Assembly: GCF_014839835.1 (NCBI RefSeq)
Contig: NC_071646.1
Location: 5,946,001-6,010,000 of the forward strand
Direction of reading: 5' to 3'
Length of the DNA: 64,000 nucleotides
Origin: Dryobates pubescens
Lineage: Eukaryota > Chordata > Aves > Piciformes > Picidae
How positions within the stretch are numbered: position 1 is the first letter of the stretch; every line of letters begins with the position of its first letter. Position numbers and translations under genes: made by a program. Of this stretch, positions 21,201-33,200 are shown one piece after another. The notes beneath the pieces are model-generated. The model had not been told where the DNA came from and did no database searches. It saw only the letters and a list, made by a program, of their open reading frames with translations.

Positions 21201-24200
21201 TGAGGTCCCCTCTGGCCCCTCCCCTCAGAGGTGGCACCCGGGTCCCTTTGTCACCTCAACCTCCGCCCCGGGGGGGATGGCTCTGGGGGAGGGGGCAAGG
21301 GGAGGATCCAAGACTGGCATCGACCCGCGGGCACCATCCTTGAGGTGCCCTCCGTCCCCTCACCCGAAGGATGCCCTCTGCACCCCGAGGGGAAGGGAGA
21401 GGTTGGTGGGAGGGGGGGTGGGGAGGACCTGCCGCCCCTCAGCGGCGGCTGGCAGCGGTGGCATCCCGCGGGGGGCACGGCCGAGGTCCCTGTGCCGGGC
21501 AGAGCCGGCAGCTGCCATCTGCCCGGCGCTTGGCAGAGCCCGGCTCGGCGTCCTGCCGCCCTCGCCCGCCCTGCACCGACAAGGATTACTTCTACACCCA
21601 CACCGCCTGCGACGCCCACGGCGAGGTACGGCCCGGCCGGGAGGGGCTGGGGACCCCCGGAGCTGGTCCCCTTCCCTGCCCGCCTCCCCTCCCAGCCCAG
21701 CTCAGCCTCCCCTCGCTGCCTCCCGGCCAGACGCAGCTGATGTTCAAGTGGGCAGAGCCCAAGATCTGCAGCGAGGAGCTCCCGCAGGCGGCCAAGCTGC
21801 CCCCGTCGGGGGTGAAGTCCAAGTGCCCCCCCTGCAACCCAGGCTTCGCCAAGGGCAACGGCAGCGCCTGCCAGCCCTGTCCCTACGGCTCCTACTCCAA
21901 CGGCTCCGGTAAGGGCCACCCTGCCACTGTCCCCCAGGGGGTGACCAGGGCACCTTCAGCCGCGGCAGGGAGGTGGGTATCACCCCGCGCTGGGACTGTC
22001 CCCTGCCGCCCCTGTGCTTCCGGGAAGGATGTCCCCAGTCCTGCCCCCGAGGGCTGACTCCGGGGCGCCCGGAGCTGCCAGGGGGAGGTGGGTGCCACCC
22101 CAGTGCGGGATTGACCCCTCCTGCCCTTGTGGCTCTGGTAGGGTTATCCCCACCACTGTCCCACAGGGGTGACAGGGGCACCCGGAGCTGCCAGGGGGAG
22201 GTGGGTGCCACCCCAGTGCAAGGCTGTTCCCATGGCTCTGGTGAGGGTGGCACCATAGCTGTCCCCAAGAGGTGCCCAGAGCTGCCAGGGGTAGGTGGGT
22301 GCCAGCCCGGTGCAAAGCTGTCCCCATGGCTCTGGTGAGGGTGGCACCATAGCTGTCCCCAAGAGATGCCCAGGGCCCCCAGAGCTGCCAGGGGGAGGTG
22401 GGTGCCAGCCCAGTGCAAGGCTGTTCCCATGGCTCTGGTGAGGGTGGCACCATAGCTGTCCCCAAGAGGTGCCCAGGGCCCCCAGAGCTGCCAGGGGGAG
22501 GTGGGTGCCACCCCAGTGCAAGGCTGTTCCCATGGCTCTGGTGAGGGTGGCACCATAGCTGTCCCCAAGAGATGCCCAGAGCTGCCAGGGGGAGGTGGGT
22601 GCCACCCCAGTGCAAGGCTGCTCCCATGGCTCTGGTGAGGGTGGCACCATAGCTGTCCCCAAGAGGTGCCCAGAGCTGCCAGGGGTAGGTGGGTGCCAGC
22701 CCGGTGCAGGGCTGTCCCCTGCTGCCCCCAGGCTGCCTGAGCTGCCCGCTGGGCACGGAGCCGGTGCTGGGCTTGGAGTACAAGTGGTGGAACGTGCTGC
22801 CCCCCAACATGGAGACCACCGTCCTCAGCGGCATCAACTTCGAGTACAAGGGGATGCCAGGTACCGCCGGGACCCCCTTCCCCCGCCCGGGGACAGCCCG
22901 GGGACGCCGCTGAGCTGTCCCCGCCGTGTCCCCCCCCCGTCCCCGGCAGGCTGGGAGGTCGCCGGGGACTACATCTACACCGGGGCAGGAGCCTCCGACA
23001 ACGACTTCATGATCCTCACGCTGGTGGTCCCCGGCTTCAGGTGAGCTGTGGAGAGGGGACAGCGGCCGAGGGGAGAGGCAGGGGGTGGCCGTGCCCCCCA
23101 ATGCTCTGTGTGTGTGTCCCCCCAGCCCCCCGAGCCCCGTGCTGGAGGACGCGGAGAGCAAGGAGGTGGCCAGGATCAGCTTCGTCTTCGAGACCCTCTG
23201 CAGCGTCAGCTGCGAGCTCTACTTCATGGTGGTGAGGGGGGGGGAGAGGAAAGGGGGGCTTGGAGGAGGGGGAGAAAGGGGGTTTGGGGGGGAGAAAGGG
23301 GGTTGAGGGGGGATAAAGGGAGTTTGAGGGGGGTCGAAAGGGGGCTTGGGGGGGTCGAAAGGGGGTTTGGGGGGGAGAAAGGGGGTTGAGGGGGGATAAA
23401 GGGGGTTGATGGGGACGAAAGGGAGTTTGAGGGGGGTGGAAAGGGGGCCTGGGGGAGGGGGAGAAAGGGAGTTAGGGGGGAAAAAAGGGGTTTGGGGGAG
23501 GGGGAGAAAGGGGGTGGAGGGCGGGACAAAAGGGGGGTTGAGGGGGGACAAAAGGGGAGTTGAGGGGGGACAAAAGGGGGGACCAAAGAGGTTCGGGAGA
23601 CAAAAGGGGGTCTGGGGGAGAAGGATAAAGGGGGTTTGGGGGTAGAAAAAGGGGGGTTGGGGGACACAAGGGGGTTGAGGGGAGGGACAAAAGGGGGTTT
23701 GGGGAGGGACAAAAGGGGGGTTGGGGGAGGGGGATAAAGGGGGTTTAGGGGTGACAAAAGGGGGTTTGGGAGGGAAAAAGGGGGGTTGGGTTAGGGGGAC
23801 ATAAAGGGGATGGGGGGACAAAAGGGGGGTTGGGGGAGAGACAAAAGGGGGTTCGAGGGGGGACAAATGGGGGTTGGGGGGAGGGGGAGAGAGGAGGGGT
23901 TGAGGGGGGACAAAAGGGGGGTGGGGGGGACAAAAGGAGGTTTGAGGGAGGGGGAGAAAGGGGGGTTGGGTAGGAACAAAAAGGGGTTCAGGGGGGACAA
24001 AAGGGGGTTTGGGGGAGGGGGATAAAAGGGGGTTGGGGGCACAAAAGGGGTTGGGGGATGGGGACAAAAGGGGCTTGAGGGGGGAGACAGAAGGGGGTAG
24101 GAGGGGGGAGAAAAGGAGGGTTGGGGGGGAACAAAAGAGGGTTTGGGGGGAGGGGGACGAAAGGGGGTTCAGGGGGACAAAAAGGGGGGTTGGGGAAGGG

Positions 24201-27200
24201 GGACATAAGGGGGCCGAAGGGAGGGACTAAAAGGGGTTTGGGGGTGACAAGAGGGGGTCTGGGGGCGGGACAAAAGGGGTCTGGGGGAGGGGGGGCACAC
24301 ACCTACCCACCAGTTTCGGGGTGCCCTGCCCCCCCCCCCGCCCCAGGGCATCAACTCCCGCACCAACACCCCGGTGGAGACCTGGACCGGCGCCAAGGGC
24401 AAGCAGTCCTACACCTACGTGGTGGAGAAGAACGCCAGCACCAGCTTCACCTGGGCCTTCCAGCGCACCCCCTACCGCCAGGCGGTGAGGGCCGCCCCCA
24501 CGGGCACCCAGGGGCGCTGCCGGGGCCGACGTGGGTGCTGGGGGTGCTGAGGGTGCTGCTGTGGGTGTCACGGGTGCTGGGGGTGTTGCTGCTGGGGGTG
24601 CTGAGGGTGCTGCTGTGGGTGTCATGGGTGCTGGGGGTGCTGCTGCTGGGGGTACTGTGGGTGCTGGGGGTGCTGCTGTGGGTGTCATGGGTGCTGGGGG
24701 TGCTGCTGCTGGGGGTACTGTGGGTGCTGGGGGTGCTGCTGTGGGTGTCACGGGTGCTGGGGGTGCTGCTGCTGGGGGTGCTGTGGGTGCTGGAGGTGCT
24801 GCTGTGGGTGTCATGGGTGCTGGGGGTGCTGCTGCTGGGGGTACTGTGGGTGCTGGGGGTGCTGCTGTGGGTGTCATGGGTGCTGGGGGTGCTGCTGCTG
24901 GGGGTGCTGTGGGTGCTGGAGGTGCTGCTGTGGGTGTCACGGGTGCTGGGGGTGCTGGAGGTGCTGCTGTGGGTGTCATGGGTGCTGGGGGTGCTGCTGC
25001 TGGGGGTACTGTGGGTGCTGGAGGTGCTGCTGTGGGTGTCACGGGTGCTGGGGGTGCTGCTGCTGGGGGTGCCGTGAGTGCTGGAGGTGCTGCTGTGGGT
25101 GTCATGGGTGCTGGGGGTGCTGCTGTGGGTGTCACGGGTGCTGGGGGTGCTGCTGCTGGGGGTGCCGTGGGTGCTGGAGGTGCTGCTGTGGGTGTCACGG
25201 GTGCTGGGGGTGCTGCTGTGGGTGTCATGGGTGCTGGAGGTGCTGCTGTGGGTGTCATGGGTGCTGGGGGTGCTGCTGCTGGGGGTGCTGGAGGTGCTGC
25301 TGTGGGTGTCACGGGTGCTGGGGGTGCTGCTGCTGGTGAGTGCTGGGGGGGGTGCTGGAGGTGCTGCTGTGGGTGTCATGGGTGCTGGGGGTGCTGCTGC
25401 TGGGGGTGCTGGAGGTGCTGCTGTGGGTGTCACGGGTGCTGGGGGTGCTGCTGCTGGGGGTGCCGTGGGTGCTGGAGGTGCTGCTGTGGGTTGTCACGGG
25501 TGCTGGGGGTGCTGCTGTGGGTGTCATGGGTGCTGGAGGTGCTGCTGTGGGTGTCATGGGTGCTGGGGGTGCTGCTGCTGGGGGTGCTGGAGGTGCTGCT
25601 GTGGGTGTCACGGGTGCTGGGGGTGCTGCTGCTGGGGGTGCCGTGGGTGCTGGAGGTGCTGCTGTGGGTGTCACGGGTGCTGGGGGTGCTGCTGTGGGTG
25701 TCATGGGTGCTGGAGGTGCTGCTGTGGGTGTCATGGGTGCTGGGGGTGCTGCTGCTGGGGGTGCTGGAGGTGCTGCTGTGGGTGTCACGGGTGCTGGGGG
25801 TGCTGCTGCTGGGGGTGCCGTGGGTGCTGGAGGTGCTGCTGTGGGTGTCACGGGTGCTGGGGGTGCTGCTGCTGGGGGTGCCGTGAGTGCTGGAGGTGCT
25901 GCTGTGGGTGTCATGGGTGCTGGAGGTGCTGCTGTGGGTGTCATGGGTGCTGGGGGTGCTGCTGCTGGGGGTGCCGTGAGTGCTGGAGGTGCTGCTGTGG
26001 GTGTCATGGGTGCTGGGGGTGCTGCTGCTGGGGGTGCCGTGAGTGCTGGAGGTGCTGCTGTGGGTGTCATGGGTGCTGGAGGTGCTGCTGTGGGTGTCAC
26101 GGGTGCTGGGGGTGCTGCTGCTGGGGGTGCCGTGAGTGCTGGAGGTGCTGCTGTGGGTGTCATGGGTGCTGGGGGTGCTGCTGCTGGGGGTGCTGGAGGT
26201 GCTGCTGTGGGTGTCACGGGTGCTGGGGGTGCTGCTGCTGGGGGTGCCGTGGGTGCTGGAGGTGCTGCTGTGGGTGTCACGGGTGCTGGGGGTGCTGCTG
26301 TGGGTGTCATGGGTGCTGGAGGTGCTGCTGTGGGTGTCATGGGTGCTGGGGGTGCTGCTGCTGGGGGTGCTGGAGGTGCTGCTGTGGGTGTCACGGGTGC
26401 TGGGGGTGCTGCTGCTGGGGGTGCCGTGAGTGCTGGAGGTGCTGCTGTGGGTGTCATGGGTGCTGGGGGTGCTGCTGCTGGGGGTGCCGTGAGTGCTGGA
26501 GGTGCTGCTGTGGGTGTCATGGGTGCTGGAGGTGCTGCTGTGGGTGTCACGGGTGCTGGGGGTGCTGCTGCTGGGGGTGCCGTGAGTGCTGGAGGTGCTG
26601 CTGTGGGTGTCATGGGTGCTGGGGGTGCTGCTGTGGGTGTCACGGGTGCTGGGGGTGCTGCTGCTGGGGGTGCCGTGGGTGCTGGAGGTGCTGCTGTGGG
26701 TGTCACGGGTGCTGGGGGTGCTGCTGTGGGTGTCATGGGTGCTGGAGGTGCTGCTGTGGGTGTCATGGGTGCTGGGGGTGCTGCTGCTGGGGGTGCCGTG
26801 GGTGCTGGAGGTGCTGCTGTGGGTGTCACGGGTGCTGGGGGTGTTGCTGCTGGGGGTGCTGGAGGTGCTGCTGTGGGTGTCACGGGTGCTGGGGGTGCTG
26901 CTGCTGGGGGTGCCGTGGGTGCTGGAGGTGCTGCTGTGGGTGTCATGGGTGCTGGAGGTGCTGCTGCTGGGGGTACTGTGGGTGCTGGAGGTGCTGCTGT
27001 GGGTGTCATGGGTGCTGGGGGTGCTGCTGCTGGGGGTGCTGGTGGGGGTCCTATGGGTGCTGCTGGGAGTCCTGTGGGTGCTGTAGGTGATGTGGGTGCT
27101 GCTAGGGGTCCTGTGGGTCTTGTGGGTGCCATGGGTGCTGCTGTGGGTGCCATGAGTGCTGTGGATGCCATGGCTGTTGTGGGGGGTACCGTGGGTGCTG

Positions 27201-30200
27201 TAGGGGGTGCTGTGGGTGTCATGGGAGCCGTGGGTGCCACGGGTGCTGTAGGGGACCATGTGGGTGCCATGGGTGCTGTGGGTGTTGTAGGGGGCGCAGG
27301 GGGTGCCGGGGGGGTGCCGCGGGTGCCTGTGCCGAGGGGCGCGGGCGGGTGGCAGTGCCCGGGGCTGACGCTGCGGGGCGCTGCGTGCCAGGGCCGGCGC
27401 TACACCAGCGACGTGGCCAAGCTCTACTCCATCAATGTCACCAACGTGCTGGGGGGGGTGGCCTCCTTCTGCCGCCGCTGCGCCCCCGAGCCCGCCGGCT
27501 CCTGCGCCCCCTGCCCCCCCGGGCACGCCCTGGACCGCGCCTCGGGCGCCTGCCGGCCCTGCCCGCCTGGCACCTACCTGCGAGCTCACCCCTCCGACGG
27601 GACCCCCACCTGCCAGCCCTGTGGCCCTGGCACCCACAGCAACCAGGTGACCGAAGCCTGCCCGTGCCCAGGGGTGGGGTGCTGCGGGGTGGCACAGCGG
27701 TGTCCCCACATGGGTGGCGCCTGTGCCCCCTCCCCCCCCCCCCCCCCCCCCCCCCGGCCATCCCAAACGGGCACCAGAGGTGTGATGCCAGCCACTCCCA
27801 CCCGAGATATCCCAGATGGGTGACACCAGCCCCCTGCCCCATCCTGGCTGGGTGACACCAGCCCCTCTGGCCACCCTGGCTGGGTGGCACTGCCCGGATG
27901 GGTGATGCCAGCCCCTCCCAGCTGTCCCTAGGGGGGTGACATCAACTCCTCTGGCAATCTTGGGTGGGCAACAGCGTGGGTGACAGTGTCTAGCCCTGGG
28001 TGGGTGATGCCAGCCCCCCAGCTGTCCCCAGGGGGGTGACACCAACCCCTCTGGCCACCCTGGGTGGGTGGCACTGCCTGGATGGGCAATGCCAGCCCCT
28101 CAGCTGTCCCCGTGGAGGTGACCCCAGCCCCTCTGGCCACCCCGGGTGGGTGACAGTCCCTGGCCCCGGGTGGGTGAGACCTCTGCCCGGCCCCGCCAGC
28201 TCCCCGCCGTGCCCGGGGGGTGCCCCCCGCCCGGGGCCGCGCCGGCTCCGTGCCAGCTCCTTGCCTGTGCCCCGCAGCTGCGCTCCCTCTGCTACAGCAA
28301 CTGCAGCCTCTGGCTGCCGCTGCCAGGCCACCTCCTGCGCTTCGACTTCTCGGCGCTGGCCGCGGGCGCCGCCTTCGCCAGCGGCCCCAGCTTCACCGCC
28401 AAGGGCCTCAAGTACTTCCACCAGTTCAACATCAGCCTCTGCGGGCACCAGGTGAGCCTGGCAGCGCCCGGCGGCGGCCCCGGCACCGCCTGGCAGCGCC
28501 CGCGGCGCCCGCCAAGGAGCACACGGTGCCCACAACAGCACCCACAGCACCCATAGCACCCATAACAACACCCACAGCACCCATAGTGCCCATAACAGCA
28601 CCCACAGCACCCATAGCGCCCACGGTGCCCATAACAGCACCCACAGTGCCCATAACAACACCCACAGCACCCATAGCACCCATAACAACACCCACAGCAC
28701 CCATAGTGCCCATAACAGCACCCACAGCACCCATAGCACCCACGGTGCCCATAACAGCACCCACAGCACCCATAGCGCCCACGGTGCCCATAACAGCACC
28801 CACAGTGCCCATAACAACACCCACAGCACCCACAGTGCCCATAACAGCACCCACAGCACCCATAGCACCCATAGCAACACCCACAGCACCCATAGTGCCC
28901 ATAACAGCACCCATAGCACCCACAGTGCCCATAACAACACCCACAGCACCCACAATGCCCATAACAGCACCCATAGCACCCACAGTGCCCATAACAGCAC
29001 CCATAGCACCCACGGTGCCCATAACAGCACCCACGGTGCCCGTAACAGCACCCATAGCACCCACAGTGCCCGTAACAGCACCCCCAGAAGCCCCCAAAGC
29101 CCTCCCGGCAGCCCCCATGCACCCCCGGCAGCCCCCACATCACCTCCAGCACCACTCCGTGCACCCCCAGGAGCCCAAACATCAACCCCTCCCCAGCACC
29201 CCCAGCACCCCTCCACCAGCCCTCACATCACCCCCAACAGCCCCCCCAGCAGCTCCCGAGCCGCCCGAGCAGCCCCCCATGCACCCCCAGAACCCCCCCC
29301 CAGCAGCCCCCCGAGCTTCCCCACCAGCCCCTCATGCACCCTCAGCAGCCCCCCATGCACCCCCAGAACCCTCCCAGCAGCCCCCCAGCAGCCCCCCGGC
29401 CCCCCCAGCAGCCCCCCAGCAGCGCGGGCGGTGTGCCGGCAGGGCCGGAAGGTCGCCGTCTGCACGGACAACGTGACGGACGCTCGGCTGCCCCCCGGCG
29501 AGGGCGACGCTGCCCGCCTGGTGGCAGCCTACGTGTGCCAGGCCATCGTGGTGCCCCCCGACGTCATGGGCTACAAGGTGGCAGTGTCCTCGCAGCCCGT
29601 CAGCCTGGCAGACCGCCTGCTGGGTGAGACGGCCCCCCCGAGGGCACCCCTGCTGCCCCCCCCCCCCCCCCCGCTGCCCCCCTGCTGCCCCCCCTGCCCC
29701 TGGGACACCCCCGTGCCATGCCCTGGTGCCACGGGGACGCCCTTAGTGCCATGGGGATACCCTGGTGCCACGAGGACATCTTTGTGCCACTGGGATGCCC
29801 TGGTGCCACTGGGACACCCTTAGTGCCATGGGAGCACTCTGGTGGCACTGTGCCACTCCTGTGCCATGGGGATACCCCCGTGCCATGGGGACATTCTTCT
29901 GCCACTGGGACACCCCTGTGCCACAGGGATGCCCTGGTGCCATGGGGATGCCCTTAATGCCACGGGGATGCCCTGATGCCATGGGGATACCCTGGTGCCA
30001 CAGGAATGCCCTGGTGCCACAGGGACACCCTTAGTGTCATGGGAACACTCTGGTGGCACTGTGCCACTCCTGTGCCATGGGGACACCCTGGTACCACAGT
30101 GCCACTCCTGTGCCATGGGGATGCTCTGGAGCCATGGGGGTGCTCTGGTACCACTATGCCACTCCTGTGCCATGGGAACACCCTGGTGCCACTGTGCCAT

Positions 30201-33200
30201 GGGGACATCCTGCTGCCCCTGCTCCCCCCCTGTGCCACAGGGACACTCCTATGCCACTCCTATACCAAGTGGCACCCCAGCCCGTGGCACAGGGGCACCC
30301 CTCTGTCCCTGCAGGCGTCACCACCAGTGCCACCCTGGATGGCATCACCTCCCCCCCTGAGCTCTTCCCCCCCGGCCACCCCAGCCTGCCAGACATCATC
30401 TTCTTCTACAGGTGAGGAGGGGTGGCCTGGCTCCAGGGGGTGTGGGGGGGTGTGACAACCCCCCAGGGACCCCTCTGGTGCCCCCTGCCCTCCCGTGTGC
30501 CCCTTGCCAGGTCCAACGACGTCACCCAGCCCTGCAGCGGGGGCAGGGCCACTGCCATCCGCCTGCGCTGCGACCCTCTGCGCCCCGGAGCTGGCAGCCT
30601 CAGCGTGCCCAGGTGGGTGCCAGGGGCACAGCTGGGGACCCTGGAGGGTAGGGGGACTGGGGGGGGAGTTGTGGAGGTGTGCTCTGAGAGCACCCAGCCC
30701 CTGCCCCAGCACCACCTGCCCCAGAGGCTGGAATGGAGCTGTGAGAGCATCCAGCCCCTGCCCCAGCACCACCTGCCCCAGAGCCTGGAATGGAGCTCTG
30801 AGAGCATCCAGCCCCTGCCCCAGCACCACCTGCCCCAGAGGCTGGAATGGAGCCCTGAGAGCATCCAGCCCCTGCCCCAGCACCACCTGCCCCAGAGGCT
30901 GGAATGGAGCCCTGAGAGCATCCAGCCCCTGCCCCAGCACCACCTGCCCCAGAGCCTGGAATGGAGCTCTGAGAGCATCCAGCCCCTGCCCCAGCACCAC
31001 CTGCCCCAGAGGCTGGAATGGAGCTTTGAGAGCATCCAGCCCCTGCCCCAGCACCACCTGCCCCAGAGGCTGGAATGGAGCCCTGAGAGCATCCAGCCCC
31101 TGCCCCAGCACCACCTGCCCCAGAGGCTGGAATGGAGCCCTGAGAGCATCCAGCCCCTGCCCCAGCACCACCTGCCCCAGAGGCTGGAATGGAGCTCTGA
31201 GAGCATCCAGCCCCTGCCCCAGCACCACCTGCCCCAGAGGCTGGAATGGACCCCTGAGAGCATCCAGCCCCTGCCCCAGCACCACCTGCCCCAGAGGCTG
31301 GAATGGACCCCTGAGAGCATCCAGCCCCTGCCCCAGCACCACCTGCCCCAGAGCCTGGAATGGAGCCCTGAGAGCACCCAGCCCCTGCCCCAGCACCACC
31401 TGCCCCAGAGGCTGGAATGAAGCTCTGAGAGCATCCAGCCTCTGCCCCAGCACCACCACCTGGAGCAGACCATGGCACTGAGTGCCACATCCAACCTTGC
31501 CTTAAACCCCTCCAGGGCTGGGGACTCCACCACCTCCCTGGGCAGCACATTCCAGGCTCTCTTTGCCCTTTCCATGAGGAATTGCTTCCTAACATCCAAC
31601 CTCACCCTCCCCTGGCACAGCTTCAGGCCATGCCCTGTCAGGGAGGGACAGGACTTGGGGGGATGGAGCAGAACTAGAAGTGGGGAGCTGGAGATTGGCT
31701 GTGAGGAAGAAGTTGTTGGCCAGGAGGGTGGTGAGAGCCTGGCACAGGCTGCCCAGGGAGGTGGTGGAAGCCTCCTGCCTGGAGGTGTTTGCAGCCAGGC
31801 TGGAGGTGGCTGTGAGCAACCTGCTGTGGTGTGAGGTGTCCCTGCCCATGGCAGGGGCTTGGAGCTGCCTGAGCCTTGAGCTCCCTTCCAACCCTGACAG
31901 TTCTCTGATTCCATGATCCCCCCTCACAACCTCCCCACCCTGGCACCTCCTTCTCCTTGCCCACCCTGGCACCTCTTTCTCTTTGCCCACCCTGCTGGTG
32001 CCCCGGGGGGAGGTCACTCTGGGCACCTCGCTGGCCCCGTGGTGGCCGCCGCGGGGGTTGTCAGCCCCAGCCGAGCCTCTGCAGCTCCTTTGCTGTGCCC
32101 TCCTCCAGCAAATGCCCCGAGGGCACCTGCGACGGCTGCACCTTCCACTTCCTGTGGGTGAGCGGCGAGGCTTGTCCCCGCTGCTCCTCCAGCCACTACC
32201 GCCCCATCGTCGGCGCCTGCCTCGCTGGCACCCAGGTACCGCCCTCGCAGCGGGCACCACGCCACTAGCGTCTTCGGGTGGGGTTGGGGGGGGTCTGAGG
32301 TGGGCACTACCCACCCTCCTGACCGCCCTTTTGTGCCCCAGGTACCGCCCTCGCAGCGGGCACCACGCCACTAGCGTCTTCGGGTGGGGTTGGGGGGGGT
32401 CTGAGGTGGGCACTACCCGCCCTCCTGACCCCTTTGTGCGACCCAGGTACCGCCCTCGCAGCGGGCACCACACCACCAGCATCTTTGGGTGGGGTTAGCG
32501 GGTCTGGGGTGGGCACTACCCACCCTCCTGACCGCCCTTTTGTGCCCCAGGTACCGCCCTCGCAGCGGGCACCACGCCCGAGGCGTCTTGGGGTGGGGCT
32601 GGGGGGTTTGAGGTGGGCACTACCCGCCCTCCTGACCCCCTTTTGATGACCCAGGTGCAGCCCTGGCAGCGGGCACCACACCACCAGCATCTTCGGGTGG
32701 GGTTAGAGGGTCTGGGGTGGGCACTACCCGCCCTCCTGACCGCCCTTTTGTGCCCCAGGTACCGCCCTCGCAGCGGGCACCACGCCCGAGGCGTCTTGGG
32801 GTGGGGCTGGGGGGTTTTGGGGTGGGCACTACCCGCCCTCCTGACCGCCCTTTTGTGCCCCAGGTACCGCCCTCGCAGCGGGCACCACGCCCGAGGCATC
32901 TTGGAGTGGAGTTGGGGGCTCTGGGGTGGGCACTACCCACCTTCCTGACCCCCTTTTTGTGGCCCAGGTGCCGTCTTGGGATAGGGTCGGGAGTGGGCAC
33001 TACCCAGCCTCCCGCCCCCCCTTTTTATGACCCAGGTACCACCCTTGCAGTGGGCACCACGCCGCCCCCGTCTTGAGGTGGGGTCGTGGGGGTCGTGGGC
33101 GTGGAGTTCGGGCACCACCCACACTCCTGACCCCCATTTTATGACCCAAGCACCAGTGGGCACCACTCCCCCGTCTTGAAGTGGGGTCAGGAGGGTCGGG

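Noticed and set aside
24227-28045. Open frames of 320-870 codons on both strands (GAGGAAVGV- or THSSTSS-like)
   Set aside because: They are shadows of the GGTGCTGCTG array and run straight through real ELAPOR1 exons in the wrong frame.
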